Positions 45,966-54,241 of a DNA stretch of 64,000 bases are shown here, in pieces; the first letter of the stretch is position 1; every line of letters starts with the position of its first letter. This DNA is from DATFVA01 sp963832355 (lineage in GTDB: Bacteria; Bacteroidota; Ignavibacteria; Ignavibacteriales; Ignavibacteriaceae): NCBI GenBank assembly GCA_963832355.1, contig CAWHTX010000014.1:1-64000 (forward strand). Reading direction: 5' to 3'. A model generated the notes under the pieces. It was not told where the DNA came from and did not search any database. It saw nothing but the letters and a program-made list of their open reading frames with translations. The position numbers were made by a program, and so were the translations under genes.

Positions 45966-46907
45966 ATGGCATTGTACCGGCGCGACCTTACAACTGCAGA
46001 ACGTTATTATTCGGGTGGGAGAGATTATAGTAATGAGAAGGATTTATATGTTTTCGGGCTGTGTCTTTTAGGACATTATTCGAAAGTTAAGATGCATTAC
46101 GGCGACTGGGATAAAGCTGTGGAATTTTCAGAACTTGTTCTCAGTAAACAGAATGTCCCGCCCGGAAACAGACTGCTTCCCATTACTGTACTGGCAACCA
46201 TAAGAGCACGGCGTAACGACCCCGGAGTTGATAACCTGCTAGCCGGAACACCGGAAATGGCTGTAAGTATGGGGGAAAATGAAAAGATCGTCTATACTAC
46301 CGCTGCGCGTGCGGAATATTTCTGGCTGAAAAATAAGCTGAATGATCTTACGGGTGAACTAGAATCAATTTATAAAAAATTATTAAGCTCTGATAATTCC
46401 TGGGCTATCGGTGAGATAGCCTATTGGCTTTGGAAGTCGGGGAAACTTGACGGGATCCCGGAGCACATTGCAGAACCTTATCATATGCATATCAGGGGTG
46501 ATTGGCAAGCAGCGGCCGCATACTGGGAAAAATCGCATTGTCCTTACGAACAGGCACTTGCTCTTAGCGAAGGGAACAGGGAGGCAATGATAGAATCAGT
46601 TAGAATATTTGACGGGCTTGGTGCATCCGCAGCATCTTCTCTTATCAAACAAAAGATGCGTGATAAGGGGATAAAGAAAATACCTAAGGGTCCCAGGGAA
46701 TCCACACGTAAAAATCCTGCAGGACTAACTGGCCGCCAGGTGGATGTGCTGAAGCTTCTCACAAAAGGAATGTCAAATTCAGAAATTGCATCAAGTCTGT
46801 ATATTTCTCCCAAGACAGTTGATCACCACATATCTGCGATCCTCGCGAAGCTGAAACTGCACTCAAGAACAGAAGCCGCAGCGTATGCCCGCGGGAATGA
46901 TATTTAG
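45966..46907 (+). CDS. C-terminal part of frameshifted LuxR-type regulator (part 3 of 3)
   Basis: 313 residues; the true frame is open from ~45899 (SLEISLQHDYTEHAIRAYLNLGG). TPR-like helices continue to ~residue 235, then a LuxR helix-turn-helix (LTGRQVDVLKLLTKGMSNSEIASSL, PKTVDHHISAILAKL) closes the protein at residues 245-310. It stands immediately upstream of the DUF4242 operon at 47134, a plausible target. Confidence 0.75.
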   Translation: MALYRRDLTTAERYYSGGRDYSNEKDLYVFGLCLLGHYSKVKMHYGDWDKAVEFSELVLSKQNVPPGNRLLPITVLATIRARRNDPGVDNLLAGTPEMAVSMGENEKIVYTTAARAEYFWLKNKLNDLTGELESIYKKLLSSDNSWAIGEIAYWLWKSGKLDGIPEHIAEPYHMHIRGDWQAAAAYWEKSHCPYEQALALSEGNREAMIESVRIFDGLGASAASSLIKQKMRDKGIKKIPKGPRESTRKNPAGLTGRQVDVLKLLTKGMSNSEIASSLYISPKTVDHHISAILAKLKLHSRTEAAAYARGNDI

Positions 46908-47133
46908 TATTCCCCCGGTGCATCACAACGCTGCTGATATTCGATTCATACACGACCATCGCGGCGACACCAAGCTTCCAATATCCGACTCCTGCGCGGC
47001 CATCGCGGCGTCACATCCCACTAATATAGGGTGCCCCCATTTATAAAATAGGGAATGTTCCCGATTCGCTTCGGATTTGAAAACCCCAAATTGCCGACAG
47101 ACAAATAATCAACAAATAATACGGAGAAGTCAT

Positions 47134-47412
47134 ATGCCGCGCTACCTGGTATTAAGGTCGTTTGCCGATGGTTTGAATATCCCAGCCGATGAGCGCGGAG
47201 CTGAAGAATGTCTCAAGGTCGTCGCCAATAATATACTCGACGAAGTAACCTGGATCCGGTCATTCGTTACCGGGGACAGGAAAAAATCATTTTGTCTTTA
47301 TGATGCCCCTTCACCAGAAGCACTGCGAAGAGCTGCACGCAGGAATAATCTTCCTGTCGATCTCATAATCGAAGTCTCAGTTTTAGAACCATATTTCTTT
47401 CTGTATCACTAA
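47134..47412 (+). CDS. DUF4242 (SCO4226-like) protein
   Basis: A 92-residue cytosolic protein of the DUF4242 fold: MPRYLVLRSFADGLNIP, then DEVTWIRSFVTGDRKKSFCLYDAPSPEALRRAARRNNLPVD and a C-terminal EVSVLEPYFF. Related SCO4226 binds nickel; here the His ligands are not obvious. A longer reading from 47077 exists, but GGAGAAG seven bases before ATG 47134 fixes this start. It pairs with a secreted paralogue 20 bases downstream. Confidence 0.85.
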   Translation: MPRYLVLRSFADGLNIPADERGAEECLKVVANNILDEVTWIRSFVTGDRKKSFCLYDAPSPEALRRAARRNNLPVDLIIEVSVLEPYFFLYH

Positions 47413-47432
47413 CAATAAATCGGAGGATTAAA

Positions 47433-47807
47433 ATGAAAAGCATCGTTTTAATGATGTTCTCACTCTTAATGATAGCGTTTGCTGCATTTCCTGTAAGCGG
47501 GCAGGACAAACCCGAAGGAACTAAGAAAATCACCATGCACCGTTATCTTGTGGAACGAACATTCCCGAACGGATTGAATATACCGCTCGACCAGGTAGGC
47601 AAGGATCTCTGTCTTACAGTGGTGTCCAATAACTCTGAGGACAACGTAACCTGGGTGCATTCTTACGTTACACTCGATAAGAAACAATCATTCTGCATTT
47701 ACGATGCACCGTCGCCGGAAGCAATAAGGAAATCAGCTAAAGCCAATGGACTCCCGGTCGATAAGATAATTGAAGTAAGCGTTCTCGATCCATATTTCTA
47801 TAAATAA
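47433..47807 (+). CDS. secreted DUF4242 protein
   Basis: A 124-residue paralogue of the preceding gene: residues 1-24 are a signal peptide (AAFPVSGQ), and residues 35-124 repeat the same fold (MHRYLVERTFPNGLNIP, NVTWVHSYVTLDKKQSFCIYDAPSPEAIRK, EVSVLDPYFYK). One cytosolic and one exported copy therefore lie side by side. CGGAGG precedes ATG. Function unknown. Confidence 0.87.
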   Translation: MKSIVLMMFSLLMIAFAAFPVSGQDKPEGTKKITMHRYLVERTFPNGLNIPLDQVGKDLCLTVVSNNSEDNVTWVHSYVTLDKKQSFCIYDAPSPEAIRKSAKANGLPVDKIIEVSVLDPYFYK

Positions 47808-47826
47808 AATCTAAACGGAGGTTGTA

Positions 47827-47955
47827 ATGAATAAGGCACTTTTGGTGTTCGTTTCTTTTGTAATGATCGGATTTATCGCGGCAGGATGTAATTCTGAAAA
47901 AGCAGTGGATAATCCTGTTAGTCCCGGCAGCCGGCATTCCTTAGATAACCTCTGA
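47827..47955 (+). CDS. 42-residue lipoprotein
   Basis: ATG 47827 with CGGAGG ten bases upstream opens a 42-codon frame: a hydrophobic leader with lipobox IAAGC (residues 18-22) and a 20-residue mature tail ending SRHSLDNL. It follows the secreted DUF4242 gene by 19 bases and is probably in the same operon. It may be a small lipoprotein in its own right or the head of a gene truncated by a frameshift; nothing recognisable follows. Confidence 0.6.
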   Translation: MNKALLVFVSFVMIGFIAAGCNSEKAVDNPVSPGSRHSLDNL

Positions 47956-48155
47956 TTACATTGTCTCATAATGATCCCTTCTGACAAATTTGTCGCCACA
48001 TTTTTTAGTGTCATTTATCACCGGATATTGCGGTAAAAAATTAATATTTATAAATTCTTTTTACTTCTAAATCAATTCAGGAGAGTTGGCAGATAAAAAC
48101 GGATTACTCTTTTTACACTCCGATAACTTTTTTTTAATAAGAACAAAGGTGACAA

Positions 48156-48650
48156 ATGAATAAGGCAAGAAACTATTTAATACTGACTGCGATAGCGGCA
48201 ATCCTCATTCTCTCAGGCTGTCAGCAGAACCAGAACCCTATCGGCCCGGTAAACAACACCGGCGTGAATCAATCACAGAAATTAACAATACCCATTGGGG
48301 CAGTTGTTGACTCGGCATTCGTTTATGTCTGGGTTGCCGATGCTAATAGCGAAGAGGTAACAGTTCACGGTATTACCGCCCCCTGGGATGAAAGTAATGT
48401 TACCTGGAATAACTTCGCAGCTGCATATAACACCGGTTCCGAAGATTCATTTACTCCCGATGCACCGGGATGGTATTCAGCTAATATAACTGATCTTGCA
48501 GCAAGCTGGGTCGACAGTACATTCGATCAGAACGGCGTTCTGCTTAAAGAAGAATCGCCCGCAGTTATGCAGTCGATCTTCAGCAGGGAAAACAGTAATG
48601 TTCCTTACATGTTATTGTACTGGAGTTATCGGAGGAACAAGCGGATATGA
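48156..48650 (+). CDS. N-terminal part of frameshifted DNRLRE lipoprotein
   Basis: 164 residues: signal peptide with lipobox LSGC (~22), then a DNRLRE (CBM96-like) beta-sandwich (DSAFVYVWVADAN, ITAPWDESNVTWNNF, GWYSANITDLAASWVD, FSRENSNVPYMLLYW). The frame runs off near 48635 after YWSY; the conserved continuation GGTSGYDSVLTTSDSYISSG, the start of a second such domain, is in another frame. Removing one C near 48636 would restore it. Confidence 0.72.
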   Translation: MNKARNYLILTAIAAILILSGCQQNQNPIGPVNNTGVNQSQKLTIPIGAVVDSAFVYVWVADANSEEVTVHGITAPWDESNVTWNNFAAAYNTGSEDSFTPDAPGWYSANITDLAASWVDSTFDQNGVLLKEESPAVMQSIFSRENSNVPYMLLYWSYRRNKRI

Positions 48651-49227
48651 TTCAGTCCTTACTACAAGTGATTCTTATATAAGTTCAGGTGAGCCGGATG
48701 CAAATTACGGCGACTCTACAACTCTTTATGTAGGATGGGAGGATACTGTTCAAACTCAGGCATTGTTAGGTTTCCAGATCGAGCAGGTACCTCCGCCCCC
48801 AAGCGGCTGCACAAAAGGCTTTGGTTACTGGAAGACTCACTCAGCTTATGGTCCTGCACCGTATGATACTGTTTGGGCAATGCTCGGTGAAGATTCAACT
48901 TTTTACCTGAGTGAGAAGACCAATTATAAAGTAATGTGGACAGCACCCAAGCATGGCAATGCATACTATATGCTGGCACATGCATTTATCGCTGTGGAAC
49001 TCAACTTCCTGGCAGGTGCCGATCCCACAGAGATACAGGGCGCATTTGATGATGCCGTTACCCTGTTTGAGACCTATACACCGGATGAGATCCGTGCATT
49101 GCATGGTAATGATCCGCTGAGACAGATGTTTATTTCACTAAAGAATAATCTTGAAATGTACAACAGCGGTGAGATAGGTCCCGGATCCTGCAGCCCTTAT
49201 GCAGAAGCCCGGGCTTACACTAAATAA
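48637..49227 (+). CDS. C-terminal part of frameshifted DNRLRE lipoprotein
   Basis: About 195 residues continuing the gene above: the opening strands of a second DNRLRE-like repeat (SYISSGEPDANYGDS, ALLGFQIEQV), a short proline hinge, then a separate domain starting CTKGFGYWKTHSAYGP and ending PGSCSPYAEARAYTK. That domain is known in envelope proteins of several phyla with its conserved GYWKxH motif and Cys pair; role unknown. The same frame stays open upstream to 48496 but only out of register. A perfect terminator follows. Confidence 0.7.
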   Translation, partial: TSGYDSVLTTSDSYISSGEPDANYGDSTTLYVGWEDTVQTQALLGFQIEQVPPPPSGCTKGFGYWKTHSAYGPAPYDTVWAMLGEDSTFYLSEKTNYKVMWTAPKHGNAYYMLAHAFIAVELNFLAGADPTEIQGAFDDAVTLFETYTPDEIRALHGNDPLRQMFISLKNNLEMYNSGEIGPGSCSPYAEARAYTK

Positions 49228-49250
49228 ATTACCTTTCTTTGATAATTTAT

Positions 49251-49287
49251 CCCGCACCGCACTACCCCGCGGTGCGGGTTTTTTTAT
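49251..49287 (+). terminator. rho-independent terminator
   Basis: CCCGCACCGC / GCGGTGCGGG perfect ten-bp stem with eight-base loop and a run of seven T. Confidence 0.95.
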
Positions 49288-49453
49288 TAATAAAATCCTT
49301 AGTCATTGATTAATGTGTAAAAAAAGTTCCCGGATAATATTATCTTAAAGAAGAAAATATTTATCCGGGGAATAACAGCAAGGCGGAGAAATGGAAGGCG
49401 CAGCCTTACACGATCGTCCATCCCCAGAGCAATTAAATAATACGGAGGAAAAA

Positions 49454-49855
49454 ATGGCAAAGCTGACGCAGGAAATGAAGGATATGGTTGCCGAGCAGCA
49501 GTGTTTTATCGGGACAGTTAATGCGGACGGCACTCCCAATGTTGCACCCAAACGATCCACCCGTGTATTAAATGATGAATCGCTGATCTTCACGGAAGGA
49601 ACCGGCGGGAACACATACGCAAACATTAAAAGAGGATCGAAGGTATCTGTTGCGGTTGTGAATCGCGACATTGTGGACGGCTACAGGTTTATAGGTGAGG
49701 CTGTTTTGCAGGACAGCGGCGACCTTTATGATAAAGCTGCTGAAATGTCGGCTAAAATGGGACGGCCAAAACCCCTGGCAGTTGCCGTTATACATATATC
49801 GGAAATTCAATCATTAAAACCGGGACCCGGAGCAGGCAAGAAGATCGCGGTGTGA
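49454..49855 (+). CDS. pyridoxamine 5'-phosphate oxidase-like FMN-binding protein
   Basis: A 133-residue split-barrel flavoprotein: MAKLTQEMKDMVAEQQCFIGTVNADGTPNVAPK, LIFTEGTGGNTYANIKRGSKVSVAVVN and the PLAVAVIHISEI strand. The family binds FMN or F420 and handles small redox substrates; which one is unknown. A longer reading from 49391 is possible, but ACGGAGG seven bases before ATG 49454 decides the start. Confidence 0.88.
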   Translation: MAKLTQEMKDMVAEQQCFIGTVNADGTPNVAPKRSTRVLNDESLIFTEGTGGNTYANIKRGSKVSVAVVNRDIVDGYRFIGEAVLQDSGDLYDKAAEMSAKMGRPKPLAVAVIHISEIQSLKPGPGAGKKIAV

Positions 49856-49976
49856 AATAGCAGCCCGCCTAAGGCGGGTAAAATCGGATAGATTGGGTTG
49901 GGAAAGAGATTGCTTTACCCGAAGACTTATTAGATTAATAATGTGGCTAAAGCCAACGGCAAGGAAATTCCTCAAA

Positions 49977-51467
49977 TTAAGCGCTGCCTTCTTTGATTTC
50001 TTTTGGTGTCAACACAGCGGCGGTAATACCTAATAAAACGATAAGGGCCAGGTAGAAGTATACGTTGTGTACGGCGCCGGCAAGAATATCTCTCAACTCA
50101 CCTATTATTTCGGAAGAGTACTGCACTCTTAATGCGGGATCAACCAATATTTTTATTATGTCTGTGTTCTTCTGCGACGGAGCAAGGTTTGCTCTTATAT
50201 GAAAGTTCAGCAGCCATCCGAAAAGAGTAGCTCCGAACGTACCTCCGATCATACGCAGGAATGAATTCGAACTTGTTGCAACACCGCGTTTCGACCAGGG
50301 AACGGCATGTTGAACGGCTACAATCGAGGCGGTGGATGTAAATCCTAATCCCATCCCTATAATGAAAATAAAAAATACTATTTCATATAATGAAGAGTCT
50401 CTGCTTATTAACAGCATCAGCAGGGAACCGGCAAGCAGTGTGAATATGCCAAGGACGGATGTAAACCGGAATCCTTTTTTAATTATCAGCTTGCCCGACT
50501 GACTCGACGCAATCGGCCAGCCTACAGACATAGACCCCAGCAGGAATCCCGCAACTATAGGAGTTGTACCAAATACTCCCTGCGCGAACATCGGAATAAT
50601 AGAACTGATCCCGATGGTAGCAATACCGACAATCATCGAAATTAGGTTTGGGAACAAAATAACCGGCGTCTTTAATAGTTTGAAAGGGATAATAGGATTT
50701 TCGGCACGACGTTCCGTCACAACAAATATTAAAAAAACAATCACTGAAAGGATCAGCATTCCCCAGAATCTTATATCCGAAAGCTCCCATGCAGTTCCTG
50801 CTTCCAGCAGGGGGATCAGGAGCAGGGAAGTGGCCGCGATCAGCAGTACCGATCCTGTGTAATCGATCTTTACTTTTTTAGTTCTTGTTATAATGTAGTC
50901 CTTTGGAACAGACTCTTCTTTTCCCGATACCGCCTGCGAGGGCTGCACTATTTTTTCGTGGAAATATACATTAATGATAAGAATACAGATTACTCCGATT
51001 GGTATGTTTATAAAGAAGACCCACGCCCAGCTTATGTTCTGAACTATGATCCCTCCAATAGCAGGACCGGTAATAGCCGCAATTCCCCAGACGCTGCTTA
51101 GATATCCCTGAACCCTTGCCCGTTCTTCAAGATTATAAATATCTCCTATGATCGTAGTGCTTATAGGAAGTACTGCTCCCGCACCGATGCCCTGGATGGC
51201 TCTGAAGATAACCAGGACGATCATGCTTTCCGCAAATCCGCACAGAGCAGAACCAATGAGGAATATCGATACACCGATAACGAAAACTTTCTTTCTTCCG
51301 TAAAGGTCCGCCAGTTTGCCGTAAAGAGGAATGGTTGCACCCTGTGTGAGGAGAAAGGCAGAGAACACCCAGGTAAAAAGAGAGAACCCTCCGAGGCTGC
51401 TCACTATGGTAGGAATGGCAGTGGCAACTATGGTTGCTTCAACAGCAGCCATAAAGTTTGCAAGCAT
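49977..51467 (-). CDS. MFS drug exporter, DHA2 (14-TM) family
   Basis: A 496-residue inner-membrane exporter. Motifs of the EmrB/QacA subfamily are visible: FMAAVEATIVATAIPTI, GKLADLYGRKKVF (motif A), GIGAGAVLPISTTIIGD, GPAIGGIIVQNISWAWVFFINIP (motif C-like), and ~14 hydrophobic helices. It would expel drugs by proton antiport. The ATG at 51467 may miss a few residues: the frame is open upstream, and an excellent GGGAGGAAGGAG lies at ~51500-51512, suggesting a non-ATG start near 51487. Divergent from the gene at 51643. Confidence 0.92.
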   Translation of the reverse strand: MLANFMAAVEATIVATAIPTIVSSLGGFSLFTWVFSAFLLTQGATIPLYGKLADLYGRKKVFVIGVSIFLIGSALCGFAESMIVLVIFRAIQGIGAGAVLPISTTIIGDIYNLEERARVQGYLSSVWGIAAITGPAIGGIIVQNISWAWVFFINIPIGVICILIINVYFHEKIVQPSQAVSGKEESVPKDYIITRTKKVKIDYTGSVLLIAATSLLLIPLLEAGTAWELSDIRFWGMLILSVIVFLIFVVTERRAENPIIPFKLLKTPVILFPNLISMIVGIATIGISSIIPMFAQGVFGTTPIVAGFLLGSMSVGWPIASSQSGKLIIKKGFRFTSVLGIFTLLAGSLLMLLISRDSSLYEIVFFIFIIGMGLGFTSTASIVAVQHAVPWSKRGVATSSNSFLRMIGGTFGATLFGWLLNFHIRANLAPSQKNTDIIKILVDPALRVQYSSEIIGELRDILAGAVHNVYFYLALIVLLGITAAVLTPKEIKEGSA

Positions 51468-51642
51468 AGTTGCGAACAGGATCAGAGGTCGGTTAAGTTC
51501 TCCTTCCTCCCTTTGAAGTAAACCTGTGATGATGTCAAACCCGGTATTTTAACTTAAAAAATTATTCTGCAAAGATAGCACTTATTCGGTTTTTATATAT
51601 TATTTTCTGTAAGTCATTTTAGGTTTAAAAGGTGAGGCTGAA

Positions 51643-52284
51643 ATGAAATCCTTCTTGGCATTCGTACTGTTATTCCTTCTGTTTTCCATTTCTATTACCG
51701 CACAGGAAGAGACCCTGCTCGGCAGCGGTGAAATCTCCAGCGGAGGTTTCGGGGCTCCTGTTGTTAAGTATACTCAAATTAAAGGTGAGCCCGCGCTCCT
51801 TGTCGGCGGCCGCGGCGGCTGGATAATAAATCACACTTTCGTAATCGGCGGGGGCGGGTACGGACTGGTAAATAATATTCTGGGAAATCCTCCCTATGCA
51901 CTGTATTCCGATCCCCAGATCGTATCACAGCTGTGGCCACTGATTACTACATATATTACTTTCGGCTATGGCGGACTTGAGCTTGAATATATTATTCAAT
52001 CGGATCAGCTGCTTCACTTCTCTGTTTACACATTAATAGGAGCCGGCGCGATAACCTACAGGAACGGAGATTACCGTCCGATACTTGTTGATTATGATTA
52101 TCCATCCGATGCCTTCTTTGTGCTTGAACCTGCAGTAAATGCGGAACTTAATGTAGCATCATTTATGAGGATCTCAGCCGGTTTCAGTTACAGGTTCATC
52201 TCGGGAGTAAAATTGGGAGATCTGGTCAACAGCGACGTGGCGGGAATATCGGGTATACTAACATTTAAATTCGGTTCGTTCTGA
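51643..52284 (+). CDS. exported beta-barrel-like hypothetical protein
   Basis: A 213-residue protein: signal peptide (to ~residue 20, ISITAQ), then alternating hydrophobic/polar strands (LLVGGRGGWIINHTFVIGGGGYGLV, YITFGYGGLELEYII, HFSVYTLIGAGAITY) and a final strand ending in F, as in small outer-membrane barrels. It probably resides in the outer membrane. No name can be given. GGTGAGG lies upstream of ATG. Confidence 0.72.
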   Translation: MKSFLAFVLLFLLFSISITAQEETLLGSGEISSGGFGAPVVKYTQIKGEPALLVGGRGGWIINHTFVIGGGGYGLVNNILGNPPYALYSDPQIVSQLWPLITTYITFGYGGLELEYIIQSDQLLHFSVYTLIGAGAITYRNGDYRPILVDYDYPSDAFFVLEPAVNAELNVASFMRISAGFSYRFISGVKLGDLVNSDVAGISGILTFKFGSF

Positions 52285-52492
52285 AAATCATGTTCCTTTG
52301 AAGTGAGTGTGTTTGTATCAAAGTGCATCAGCCGCAGCAGGATCGAGCCGTGAATAAAGGGCGCGACAGTTTTTTCGCCGGTTGGTCACAGCCTAAAAAT
52401 TTTTCTTGCTATATAATTTCAAATCCCGTATTATCAGCAACGGATCATTCACAATAAGCAAATTTTAACTTCATTTATCCCAGAGAGGTAGT

Positions 52493-53656
52493 ATGAAACG
52501 TTTCTTCGGTTCGGGGTTGGGGAAATTGAGTTCACTTATGGTTCTGCTAGCGGTAATCGCATTAACGCTAAACAGCTGTTCCGATCTTATAAATGAACCT
52601 TCCGTTCTGGATCAGACGGTAAAGCAGGACCAGGGAGCATTGACAAAGGATAACCCTGAAATCCGTGCTGTTATTCCCGTTCAGGAAAGACACACTTCGG
52701 ATCTGATGAAGATCCCTGATGTTGTAGGCACGGCCGTCGGTTTAACAGATGACGGCAAACCATGTATCCTCGTATTAACCAAAACGGATATCCAGGCAAA
52801 CGCCCTGGCTAAAGGTGCGCCGAGTCCTTTGCCGGATCAGCTTGATAATGTACCGGTTAGAATAATGGTAACAGGTGAGATCACTGCCTTTAAGGGTAAA
52901 CCCGGGGGCGGAGGCGGCGGCGGAGTGAGTCATACCGCTAAACAAACTGCCCCGATATCACTAGGTACATCAGGTGGCTGGCATTATGATCTTGCAAACG
53001 GATACTGCTGCGGCGGTACGTTAGGATCTCTTGTGAATATTGGCAGCAAGCAGTATGTAATGAGCAATTATCATGTATTCGAATCTGATATTGTAAGCGG
53101 CGGCAACGGCAAAGTAGCTTCAAATGGCGACGGCATATTGCAGCCGGGACTTATAGACATCAATTGTAGTGCGGCTAACGGTCAGGATGTTGCTACACTT
53201 GTGCTCAAACACAGTCTGCCCGGTTCGAATGTTGATGTAGGTGTGGCAGAAGTAATTCCAGGGATGGTAAAAACTAACGGAGATATCCTTGAGATCGGAA
53301 CTTTGTCGCATAATACAGTGGCGGCATCTGTTAACCAGAAGGTTAAGAAAAGCGGCAGAACAACCGGACTTACACGCAGCACCGTTGCCGGACTAAATGC
53401 TACCATCAGTGTAGCCTATGAAAATGAGTGCGCGGGCGGATCAGCATTTACGAAAACCTTTACAGGACAGATTGTAATTTCTAACAGGGCAAGCAAATTC
53501 CTTGCTGGTGGCGATTCGGGCTCGCTTATGGTTGAGGACGTCAGTACAAATCCCAGGGCTGTCGGTTTATTATTCGCAGGAAGCAGATCAACAGCAATCG
53601 CTAATCCGATTAATGAAGTTCTGAGTTTTCTCGGAGCAACAATGGTGGGCAATTAG
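52493..53656 (+). CDS. trypsin-like serine protease lipoprotein with N-terminal pro-region
   Basis: A 387-residue lipoprotein: lipobox NSC near residue 29. Residues ~55-130 form a pro-region (IPDVVGTAVGLTDDGKPCILVL ... VPVRIMVTGEITA), followed by a Gly run. The chymotrypsin-fold domain has the catalytic triad His in MSNYHVFE (~192), Asp in SNVDVGVAE (~246) and Ser in GGDSGSLM (~341). It would cleave proteins at the cell envelope. GAGAGG precedes ATG. The next gene encodes a homologue of the pro-region alone. Confidence 0.85.
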   Translation: MKRFFGSGLGKLSSLMVLLAVIALTLNSCSDLINEPSVLDQTVKQDQGALTKDNPEIRAVIPVQERHTSDLMKIPDVVGTAVGLTDDGKPCILVLTKTDIQANALAKGAPSPLPDQLDNVPVRIMVTGEITAFKGKPGGGGGGGVSHTAKQTAPISLGTSGGWHYDLANGYCCGGTLGSLVNIGSKQYVMSNYHVFESDIVSGGNGKVASNGDGILQPGLIDINCSAANGQDVATLVLKHSLPGSNVDVGVAEVIPGMVKTNGDILEIGTLSHNTVAASVNQKVKKSGRTTGLTRSTVAGLNATISVAYENECAGGSAFTKTFTGQIVISNRASKFLAGGDSGSLMVEDVSTNPRAVGLLFAGSRSTAIANPINEVLSFLGATMVGN

Positions 53657-53678
53657 TCAAATCACAATAATTTATTTT

Positions 53679-53708
53679 ACCCCCGCTCAGAAGGCGGGGG
53701 TTTGTTTT
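53679..53708 (+). terminator. hairpin between protease and pro-region-like gene
   Basis: ACCCCCGC / GCGGGGGT eight-bp stem with seven-base loop, then TTGTTTTTT. The T tract ends five bases before the ATG of the following gene, so transcription reaching that gene must pass this hairpin. Confidence 0.85.
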
Positions 53709-53712
53709 TTAT

Positions 53713-54030
53713 ATGAAAACTATTTTAATATTACTATTGTCATTCGTATTCATTCAGTGCAATGCACAGGTAAAGGACACTACCAATATGCAGCGTAAGC
53801 CGATCGAAGAAGTCTTAAAATCAAACCAGGAGATGCTGCTCGCTATCCCCGGCGTTCAGGGATTTTACCAGGGCGAGCAGGAGAACGGGGATGAATGTAT
53901 TGTAATAATGGTTGATTCACTTTCCGAAAAAAACAAAGGTGAATTTCCGGATTCATTAGAAGGTTACCCGGTAAGGGTGGAAGAAACCGGTAAGATCAAA
54001 CCGCTGGGTCAGGATAAACAGAAACCATGA
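53713..54030 (+). CDS. secreted stand-alone pro-region-like protein
   Basis: A 105-residue protein with signal peptide (residues 1-19, to CNAQ). The mature part matches the pro-region of the protease just upstream: AIPGVQGFYQGEQENGDECIVIMV versus the protease's IPDVVGTAVGLTDDGKPCILVL, and EGYPVRVEETGKIKPL versus DNVPVRIMVTGEITA. It may act as inhibitor or folding helper of the protease; this is inferred from similarity and adjacency. No usual Shine-Dalgarno is free: the only G-rich segment is the terminator's 3' arm. Confidence 0.75.
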   Translation: MKTILILLLSFVFIQCNAQVKDTTNMQRKPIEEVLKSNQEMLLAIPGVQGFYQGEQENGDECIVIMVDSLSEKNKGEFPDSLEGYPVRVEETGKIKPLGQDKQKP

Positions 54031-54112
54031 TCTTCTAATAGTGCAATCCTTAATTTTGTAATCCCGTTCCTTCACCTGTCTGCTCCGTCTCAGCTGCGGT
54101 ACTTATACGTCC

Positions 54113-54178
54113 CACATCCGCTCCACATCCGCTTCACATCCGCTTCACATCCGCTCCATATCCGCTTCAACATCGCTT
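54113..54178. repeat. 11-bp tandem repeat, six units
   Basis: Six units of CACATCCGCTT/C (the last two slightly changed) occupy 54113-54178, between the convergent genes ending at 54030 (+) and 54242 (-). Unit length and sequence match the array at 30215-30258 except for one base (C for A in the sixth position). Confidence 0.88.
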
Positions 54179-54241
54179 CTTTCGCGTGATTACCCCGTAT
54201 ATGACTGATCTATCAATCTAACCTTATCAATAAATTTAAAC

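Noticed and set aside
47077..47133. N-terminal extension of the cytosolic DUF4242 protein
   Set aside because: The 19 extra residues do not match the family and GGAGAAG sits just before ATG 47134.
54113..54178. Possible CRISPR array
   Set aside because: Units are contiguous 11-mers without spacers; no cas gene is present.
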